Source: Paramuribaculum sp.
GTDB lineage: Bacteria; Bacteroidota; Bacteroidia; Bacteroidales; Muribaculaceae
Direction of reading: 5' to 3'
NCBI GenBank assembly: GCA_029058455.1
Contig: JAIDXU010000031.1
Coordinates: forward strand, 1-13,116
Length of the DNA stretch: 13,116 nucleotides
The stretch's first letter is position 1. Every line of letters begins with the position of its first letter. The notes under the pieces were generated by a model that saw only the letters and a program-made list of their open reading frames with translations, did not search any database and was not told the DNA's origin. Below, piece by piece: positions 8,167 to 13,116 of the stretch. The position numbers and the translations under genes are program-made.

Positions 8167-8176
8167 ATTATCTTTG
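8145..8176 (+). promoter_or_regulatory. Promoter of the DUF4143 ATPase gene
   Basis: TATCTTTG at 8169-8176 matches the -7 consensus exactly. The sequence 20 bases upstream is TTAG (8145-8148), one base off TTTG, and lies inside the fourth 33-bp repeat. Transcription should start around 8182, leaving a leader of only 10-15 bases before the ATG at 8196. A protein bound to the repeats would touch the polymerase site. Confidence 0.65.
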
Positions 8177-8195
8177 CGCTCTATAAAACAATGAC

Positions 8196-9461
8196 ATGGA
8201 TAAAAGAATACTTGAAACCATACTCGCTGATCAGGCTGAGGAGCTGGAATTTAAGAAAAAATTGCGTTTCTGCAGACGTAATGAAGAAGATCGTATAGAT
8301 CTTAATAGCCCTCAGGCTCAGGTCGTTATCGGTGTGAGGCGCAGCGGTAAATCAACGTTGTGCTATAACGCTCTCAGCCGTAGGAATATCAAGTTTGCAT
8401 ACGTCAATTTCGATGACGAGCGGCTGATTAATCTTAAAGCCGACGATCTTAACGATGTGCTGGAAGTGCTCTATAAAATAAACGGTGATTTCGACTATCT
8501 GTTTATAGACGAAATTCAGAATATTGCCGAATGGTATCTGTTTGTCAACAGATTGTTGCGCAGACAGATGCATGTGGTTATAACCGGGTCTAATGCAAAG
8601 CTTCTGAGCGGTGAGCTTGCAACACATCTGACAGGCAGACATCATCCCGTGACTCTCTACCCATTTTCGTTTGCAGAATATTGTGACCTCAATAAGATAG
8701 ATGTTCATTCTAAGTCCACAAAATCAATTGCCGAGCGACGCGCTGCGTTTGATGAATATATGCGGCAGGGCGGATTTCCTGAACTTCAGTTTATCAGTGA
8801 TGATAAGGCTTATATCGACGGACTTGTAAACAGTATCTTGAAACGTGACATAGAGCAGCGTTTTAAAGTGGTTCATACATCGGCGTTTGAACAGATGGCT
8901 CATCATCTGCTGAATGTTGCTCCGGCTATCATATCGGAAAAGGCTTTACAGGAAACATTTGGATTGAAGTCAGCCCACACTGTCAAGAACTACATCAGTT
9001 ATCTGAAACAGGCATATCTGTTGGTGGGCCTTCACAAGTATTCGCCCAAAAGCAGGGTGAGAGCCATAGGTGAGAAACTCTATCCCATAGATGTTGCTCT
9101 CATGAATAAGCGCGAGGATGCTTTTAGTGGCGAAAATCTCGGTTGGCGTTTGGAAACGATTGTCTATCTGGAACTTCTTAGAAAATATAAAAGTCAGGGC
9201 AAGGATATATATTATTTCAGCGATCGGTCGGGCGAATGTGATTTTGTGGTCTGCGAGGGGCGCAAAACAGAGCTTCTTGTTCAGGTTTCCTATGACATTT
9301 CATCGCCAAAGACAAGAAAGCGGGAGATTGCAGGATTGCTATTGGCGGCTAAAAAGACAGGTTGTGATAACCTGCTGCTGTTAACCGATCATGACTACGA
9401 AGATATAACCCACAACGAATATAATATCTCAATTCGCCCCGTCTACGACTACCTGCTCTAA
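8196..9461 (+). CDS. AAA+ ATPase with DUF4143 (nuclease-fold) C-terminus
   Basis: A 421-residue cytoplasmic ATPase. Walker A is GVRRSGKS at residues 46-53, Walker B is LFIDE at 102-106, and a sensor-like VVITGSN is at 127-133, followed by TGRHHPVTLYPFSFAEY, typical of this ATPase group. Residues 225-290 look like a winged helix. The C-terminal domain has Glu320 in WRLETIVYLEL, Asp349 in SGECDFVV and Gln363 in LVQVSYD, a pattern like the PD-(D/E)xK nuclease fold, with Gln-Val where many nucleases have Glu-x-Lys, so cleavage activity is uncertain. These ATPases are abundant and variable in Bacteroidota and their function is not established. The gene stands alone, between divergent and convergent neighbours, with its own promoter, tandem repeats upstream and a palindrome cluster downstream. 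Its GC is low in places (33% in 8461-8520). Confidence 0.9.
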   Translation: MDKRILETILADQAEELEFKKKLRFCRRNEEDRIDLNSPQAQVVIGVRRSGKSTLCYNALSRRNIKFAYVNFDDERLINLKADDLNDVLEVLYKINGDFDYLFIDEIQNIAEWYLFVNRLLRRQMHVVITGSNAKLLSGELATHLTGRHHPVTLYPFSFAEYCDLNKIDVHSKSTKSIAERRAAFDEYMRQGGFPELQFISDDKAYIDGLVNSILKRDIEQRFKVVHTSAFEQMAHHLLNVAPAIISEKALQETFGLKSAHTVKNYISYLKQAYLLVGLHKYSPKSRVRAIGEKLYPIDVALMNKREDAFSGENLGWRLETIVYLELLRKYKSQGKDIYYFSDRSGECDFVVCEGRKTELLVQVSYDISSPKTRKREIAGLLLAAKKTGCDNLLLLTDHDYEDITHNEYNISIRPVYDYLL

Positions 9462-9464
9462 GCC

Positions 9465-9488
9465 CACGTTGATTTTGTTTACAACGTG
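9465..9488 (+). terminator. Hairpin after the ATPase gene, weak terminator candidate
   Basis: CACGTTG (9465-9471) and CAACGTG (9482-9488) form a 7-bp stem with a 10-base loop, starting 3 bases after the ATPase stop codon. There is no T run after the stem, so it may protect the mRNA end rather than terminate transcription. Confidence 0.4.
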
Positions 9489-9496
9489 ATGAGATG

Positions 9497-9590
9497 GTAG
9501 CAGCGCGATTCTTCGCGCTGACACCCGCATGGCCAACCCTCGTATGGCGGTGCTGATACGCCACGGTCGGCGCGATTAATCGCGCCGCTA
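9497..9590. repeat. Compact inverted-repeat cluster, REP/MITE-like
   Basis: This 94-base element fills most of the gap between the convergent ATPase and PAP2 genes. Its ends are inverted: GTAGCAGCGCGA (9497-9508) against TCGCGCCGCTAC (9579-9590), 11 of 12 bases pairing. Inside are a perfect hairpin CAGCGCGA-TTCT-TCGCGCTG (9501-9520), a smaller one TGGCG/CGCCA (9545-9563), and a perfect 20-base palindrome CGGCGCGATTAATCGCGCCG (9568-9587). No open frame is present, and no target-site duplication is obvious. It resembles extragenic palindromic repeats; it may also serve as a two-way mRNA 3' end, but it lacks T tracts. Confidence 0.65.
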
Positions 9591-9601
9591 CAAATAGATT
9601 G

Positions 9602-10330
9602 TTAGCCGGCGAGGAGGGCGATGATGCCGAGGATGGCGGCGGTGGCGATGCCCGAGAGGAGGCCGATGTCGTGGAGCGACAGGCGCACGGAGGATGGCCC
9701 CACAAGAGTGTTGAGAGTAACTGATTCGTTGTTTCTCGGCAGAGCGACAGTTTGGCTCATGGATGAGAAGATCATTCTGACAAGGGAGGCGCAGAGCAAT
9801 CCCACACATGAGCCGATTATCGCCCCCACGAGTATGTCGCCGGGATAGTGCACCCCGAGATAGAGGCGGCTGTAGCAGTTGACCACAGCCCAGATAATCA
9901 GAAAGATAATGAAGCGCCGGCGGCGCAGCAACATGCTGAGATAGACCACAAGGGCAAAAGAGTTGGCGGCATGGCAGGAGGGGAAACCGTAGCGGCCGCC
10001 GCGATAGTCGTTTACCACCGTGATAAAGGCCGAGAGGGGGTTTTCGGGATTGGAGGGGCGCAGGCGCTCGACAGCCTGACGGATGAGGGTGGCGCAGAGC
10101 TGGTCGGCCAGGGCGATGGCGACGCCTATGCCGAGAAGCACCACAAGGGCGCGTTTGAGATCATAGCACCTGAACACCATGAAGGTGAAAATCAGATACA
10201 TCGGAATCCAGACATACTTGCTTGAAAACATCATCATGAAGTTGTCGGCCCACTGTGTGTGATGGCTGTTGAAGAATATGAGGAGCTGACCGTCGAGATG
10301 GTCAAGGCTTGCAAGAAGTTCGTGTAGCAT
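9602..10330 (-). CDS. PAP2-family membrane phosphatase (possibly LpxF-like)
   Basis: A 242-residue membrane protein with about six hydrophobic segments. All three PAP2 motifs are visible: R-x6-RP at residues 84-92, PSCH at 117-120 (the usual PSGH with Cys for Gly; catalytic His120), and SR-x5-H-x3-D at 154-165 (His161, Asp165). Such enzymes remove phosphates from lipid substrates at the periplasmic face: undecaprenyl diphosphate, phosphatidylglycerol phosphate, or lipid A. The Bacteroides lipid A 4'-phosphatase LpxF is a PAP2 protein, so that role is possible, but the motifs cannot tell these substrates apart. The gene start overlaps the end of the LTA-synthase-like gene by 29 nt and no later Met fits, so the two are surely co-expressed. 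The extra C-terminal segment (about 200-242) ends in another membrane helix. Confidence 0.88.
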   Translation of the reverse strand: MLHELLASLDHLDGQLLIFFNSHHTQWADNFMMMFSSKYVWIPMYLIFTFMVFRCYDLKRALVVLLGIGVAIALADQLCATLIRQAVERLRPSNPENPLSAFITVVNDYRGGRYGFPSCHAANSFALVVYLSMLLRRRRFIIFLIIWAVVNCYSRLYLGVHYPGDILVGAIIGSCVGLLCASLVRMIFSSMSQTVALPRNNESVTLNTLVGPSSVRLSLHDIGLLSGIATAAILGIIALLAG

Positions 10331-12185
10331 GATTTACTTTTGAGTGAGAAAGAGAGTCGGCGTAGTCGTAGAGGAGCTGGAGAAAGGCCGCGGCCACCGA
10401 GTCGGGGCGCGCGGGGGGGACGAGGTCGGTGGAGGTGAGCTGAAGTGTGGAGAGGCTGTTGTCGGCTGAGGCCACTCCGGCGAGATCGGGTTCTGAGAAA
10501 AAGGCATAGCCATTGTTGGCGGGAGCGAGAAGATTGCGGCTGAACGGAAAGGCCTTGGAGTCGAGTCCCAGCATGGCTAAGAGAGTGGCGGCAATATCTT
10601 TCTGCGACCCGACGGTGGAGTTTTGGCCATGCAGGGCGAGGGCGCCGCCGGTCATTATGAGGGGCACCTGATGGCGCTCTTCAAAGGTAAGGTTTTCGGG
10701 CCATGCTCCATAATGGTCAGGCACGAGTATCACTAATGAGCGCTCATTGAGAGGGCTGCGGCTCAGCCGGTTGAGCCACTCGCCTACGCAGCTGTCGGCA
10801 TAGATAAAGGCATTCGCCGGGGCTTCGGGATGGCGTTGCTCCATCGGCACTTCAAAGGGCTCATGGCTCGATGAGGTCTGAATCACCGCAAACACCGGCT
10901 TGCGACCGGAGCTCAGGGAGGGGTCGGGAAGTTCCTCCGCCACACGGTGGAGCATCGGACCGTCGTGCACACCCCATTTGCTCAGGCGCTGAGAGGCGAG
11001 AAAATCTTTGTCGCTCACAATGTGCTGAAAGCCCCCCGAGCGGAGATAGGCGAGCTGGTTGGTGAAATTGATGTCGCCGCCATAGTAGTAGCGGGTCTGA
11101 TAGCCGGCGGCGGCAAGCTCGGCGGCAATATTGGGGAGCGCTTCGACTATGGCCTGATGTTTCATCAGCGAGGTGGTCGGGGGTGCCGGCACTCCGCTCA
11201 ACACCGAGAGAATACCGCTGTCGGTGAGGAAGCTGTTGGCATAAAACCTTGTGAATATCAGCGAACTGCTGTCGCGGGCCACCGAGTCGAGCTTCGTAGC
11301 TATCGGTTGGCCTCCGAGCGATTTGAAAAGATGGTTTGAGAAGCTTTCGAGCAGAAAAACATATATGTCGGGGCGATCGATGTTGAGCGCGCTGATCGAA
11401 GCCGTGTCGGCTGGAAGCGCAAGGAGCGGAGAGGCTGCCGCGAGGGCTTCCTCACTCGAGTCATAATAGCGGAACTGAGAGGCGAAATCGTGTTGATGGC
11501 CAAGTGAATACATCACCGAGAACACCGGATTGACAGCCGCGTGATTGAGCTCTTCAACCGGGCTGAAATAGGCGTTGCCGGGATTCATGGTCGAAACGGT
11601 CACGCCGCCGCGTATCGGAATAAAGAGCAAAGCGCAAAACAGCAGCGTGACTCCTCCCGAGGCAAGACGTTGGGAAGTGCGTGGAGCGGGAGAGGGTAAA
11701 GGGGTGAGTTTCATAACCTTTATCATCACCCATGAGAGAAGCGCCGTGAGTGCTCCCCATGCCACCGCGCCGGCAAGTATCATCCACCATTCGGCACTTG
11801 CCATCGCCAGCTTGGGCGAAGAAGTGAGATAGAACACCGCCGTAGCGTCGAGCTTGAAATGCCAGAAACCGTATAGGGTCATGTCGCTTATCACCACCAG
11901 CGACACAAGAGCCATAGCCGCTATCCAGTAGCCTTTGGCTATGGTGTTGAGAGCTTTGGCGCCGATGAAACATGACACCACCGTGAGCAGCGAGGGGACA
12001 ATCATAAGATAGCCTCCCACCGAGAAATCCATCGCAAGGCCGTGGGCCAGCGCCTCAAACCACTGCTTTGCTCCGAAAGGGGAATAAATGTCGTGATAAC
12101 AGATCATAAACGCCCCTTTGAGGAGAGTCATTATAGCTACTACGGCGAGATATTCACACACTAATCGCCACAGATATTTCTTCAT
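10302..12185 (-). CDS. LTA synthase-family membrane phosphotransferase (sulfatase fold)
   Basis: A 627-residue protein of the alkaline phosphatase superfamily. About five membrane helices fill residues 1-195, followed by a periplasmic catalytic domain (about 270-560). Residues matching LtaS are seen: Glu280 in VFLLESF, the nucleophile Thr321 in SFLTDSG, WGVHD at 404-408, His441 in SSSHEPFEVP, and the metal pair Asp490-His491 in VPDHYG. LtaS and its Gram-negative relatives (such as OpgB) transfer phosphoglycerol from phosphatidylglycerol; phosphoethanolamine transferases share the fold. Gram-negative Bacteroidota have no classical lipoteichoic acid, so the acceptor here is unknown: lipid A, a glycan or a lipid are all possible. 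It is the first gene of a two-gene unit with the PAP2 phosphatase, and a -7 promoter element lies just upstream. Confidence 0.88.
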   Translation of the reverse strand: MKKYLWRLVCEYLAVVAIMTLLKGAFMICYHDIYSPFGAKQWFEALAHGLAMDFSVGGYLMIVPSLLTVVSCFIGAKALNTIAKGYWIAAMALVSLVVISDMTLYGFWHFKLDATAVFYLTSSPKLAMASAEWWMILAGAVAWGALTALLSWVMIKVMKLTPLPSPAPRTSQRLASGGVTLLFCALLFIPIRGGVTVSTMNPGNAYFSPVEELNHAAVNPVFSVMYSLGHQHDFASQFRYYDSSEEALAAASPLLALPADTASISALNIDRPDIYVFLLESFSNHLFKSLGGQPIATKLDSVARDSSSLIFTRFYANSFLTDSGILSVLSGVPAPPTTSLMKHQAIVEALPNIAAELAAAGYQTRYYYGGDINFTNQLAYLRSGGFQHIVSDKDFLASQRLSKWGVHDGPMLHRVAEELPDPSLSSGRKPVFAVIQTSSSHEPFEVPMEQRHPEAPANAFIYADSCVGEWLNRLSRSPLNERSLVILVPDHYGAWPENLTFEERHQVPLIMTGGALALHGQNSTVGSQKDIAATLLAMLGLDSKAFPFSRNLLAPANNGYAFFSEPDLAGVASADNSLSTLQLTSTDLVPPARPDSVAAAFLQLLYDYADSLSHSKVNHATRTSCKP

Positions 12186-12211
12186 GTAATTTCAATTGGT
12201 GGATAACTCTA

Positions 12212-12219
12212 CAAAATTA
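12212..12219 (-). promoter_or_regulatory. Candidate -7 element for the LTA-synthase-like gene
   Basis: The minus strand reads TAATTTTG (12219-12212), matching TAnnTTTG, 26 bases before the ATG at 12185. No TTTG is found 19-20 bases upstream of it, so the -33 half is missing or very degenerate. The short gap (12186-12263) after the Doc gene holds no visible intrinsic terminator, so read-through from the Doc unit is also possible. Confidence 0.42.
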
Positions 12220-12263
12220 CACTATTTTTCTTATTTCCGCGGCTTTACGTTTCCCAAAAATGG

Positions 12264-12722
12264 TTAAAGCACTTCCTGTTTGTCTATTGCGTGGATAATT
12301 TCGAGTTTGAGGTCTTCGGGATAGTCCTCGTTTGCCATGTAGCAGGTAATGATGCGCTGAAGCAGATCTTTGTCAATGCGACCGGCGGCGACGTGATAAA
12401 TGATTGCCTCCATACACCGCATGAAGTTGTAGGCGTGCCAGTAGTAACCGTTATGAACGAGGAACCATACACCGATAGTCAAAGCTACACGTTTGTTGGA
12501 GTCCTCGAAATAATGTCCGGTGCATAAGCCGAATACCAAGTATGTCAGCTTATCAACGAAAGTGGGATAATATAAGTCATTCTGCGCGAAGTCAAAAACC
12601 TTGCGAATACCCCCTTCGTCTTTTACTCCTTGCAGACCGCCACCACTGGCTGCTACTGTCTTAGCATAGACCACCAGAGCTTCATCATAACTGATATATT
12701 TCAATGTCTCACTCATCGTCAT
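12264..12722 (-). CDS. doc: Doc-type Fic-domain protein (probable toxin)
   Basis: A 152-residue protein with the Fic core. The active-site motif HYFEDSNKR is at residues 70-78. It matches the death-on-curing form H-x-F-x-D-x-N-K-R (His70, Phe72, Asp74, Asn76, Lys77, Arg78) rather than the AMP-transferase form HPFxxGNGR. Phage P1 Doc is a kinase that phosphorylates EF-Tu and blocks translation; the Lys in place of Gly in the motif favours that chemistry here, by inference. No inhibitory helix (S/TxxxE(G/N)) is seen in the protein, so an antitoxin should come from another gene. The start at 12722 (MTMSETL) or 12716 (MSETL) overlaps the stop of the upstream gene by 14 or 8 nt. At 152 residues it is somewhat longer than P1 Doc (126). 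Confidence 0.87.
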   Translation of the reverse strand: MTMSETLKYISYDEALVVYAKTVAASGGGLQGVKDEGGIRKVFDFAQNDLYYPTFVDKLTYLVFGLCTGHYFEDSNKRVALTIGVWFLVHNGYYWHAYNFMRCMEAIIYHVAAGRIDKDLLQRIITCYMANEDYPEDLKLEIIHAIDKQEVL

Positions 12723-13116
12723 CGGCTTGCTTCAGGCGTTTAAGCACTTCTTTATTTTCCGGCAGTTCCATTATTTCATCAAAGTCTATTGACTTATCGC
12801 CGATGAAACGATCGAACTCGTCAGGAGTAACCGCACGGAGGTATCCGGCTATGTTGTTATGGAAGACATCTCGAAATGCAACGTCACGCGAAGCCATCTT
12901 TGAACGGGCGTCATAAATGAATGGCTGCATTGACGGGGAGTGCTCCTGTTCTGTGATCAGTTCTTTCACTTGTTCAAGAGAAAGTTGTTCACCACCATTC
13001 TTCTTATACTCCGCCTCAATTGCAAAACCGATTCCATTCTCAAAAGATGAAATACAACGCAAAACCTCGGCATAGAGAGTTCGTCGCACATTATCATCCT
13101 TATCAAGACGCAACAA
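12709..13116 (-). CDS. Unrecognised protein upstream of doc, 5'-truncated
   Basis: The frame is open to the window edge; 135 codons are present and the gene must start beyond 13116 or exactly at the edge (TTG). I do not recognise the family. The visible part is soluble, highly charged and mostly helical, with no membrane segment. It carries SLEQVKELITEQEHSPSMQ, FRDVFHNNIAGYLRAVTPDEFDRF and an acidic tail ending in Ala-Asp-Asp-Asp-Glu. It overlaps the Doc gene by 8-14 nt, so the two are translationally coupled. By position it is the candidate antitoxin or regulator of Doc, but it does not resemble Phd, and no helix-turn-helix is clear in this portion. The missing N-terminal part may hold the defining domain. 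Confidence 0.72.
   Translation of the reverse strand: MLRLDKDDNVRRTLYAEVLRCISSFENGIGFAIEAEYKKNGGEQLSLEQVKELITEQEHSPSMQPFIYDARSKMASRDVAFRDVFHNNIAGYLRAVTPDEFDRFIGDKSIDFDEIMELPENKEVLKRLKQADDDE

Noticed and set aside
9568..9587. Intrinsic terminator for the convergent genes
   Set aside because: The palindrome is perfect but has no T tract on either strand and almost no loop; it is better described as part of the repeat cluster.

Overview
The window looks like a chromosome segment of a Bacteroidota bacterium, most likely a gut Bacteroidales (a Muribaculaceae-type genome would fit, but the family is a guess). The reasons are the promoter pattern TAnnTTTG with an upstream TTTG-like element, the lack of Shine-Dalgarno sequences, a lipoprotein M49 dipeptidyl peptidase III with the HECLGH motif, and a DUF4143-type ATPase. 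Base composition is uneven: the response-regulator end (28% GC in bases 181-240) and parts of the ATPase gene (33% in 8461-8520) are much poorer in GC than the minus-strand gene blocks (57% in 11041-11100).

Layout. 1-402 (+) is the 3' end of an OmpR/PhoB-type response regulator. 535-1701 (+) encodes a secreted Sel1-repeat protein that ends at a very strong two-way terminator (1783-1813). 2043-7914 (-) is one tight operon read leftwards: dxr (isoprenoid precursor synthesis), rseP (site-2 protease), an RlmI-like 23S rRNA methyltransferase and a lipoprotein dipeptidyl peptidase III. Gene spacing is 1 nt overlap, 31 nt and 4 nt. dxr begins at TTG, behind a recognisable promoter and a 5'-leader hairpin.

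8035-9590 (+) is an accessory-looking cassette. It has four tandem 33-bp repeats, a promoter that overlaps the last repeat, a single AAA+/DUF4143 ATPase gene, and then a 94-bp cluster of perfect inverted repeats. This is the most unusual part of the window.

9602-12185 (-) is a two-gene envelope unit: an LTA-synthase-type membrane phosphotransferase whose 3' end overlaps a PAP2 phosphatase gene by 29 nt, which suggests joint lipid or lipid A phosphate remodelling. 12264-13116 (-) holds a Doc-type Fic protein whose start overlaps an unrecognised upstream gene that runs off the window, probably a toxin-antitoxin-like pair.

No tRNA, rRNA, CRISPR array or complete insertion sequence was seen. Identifications rest on motifs read by eye; no database search was run.
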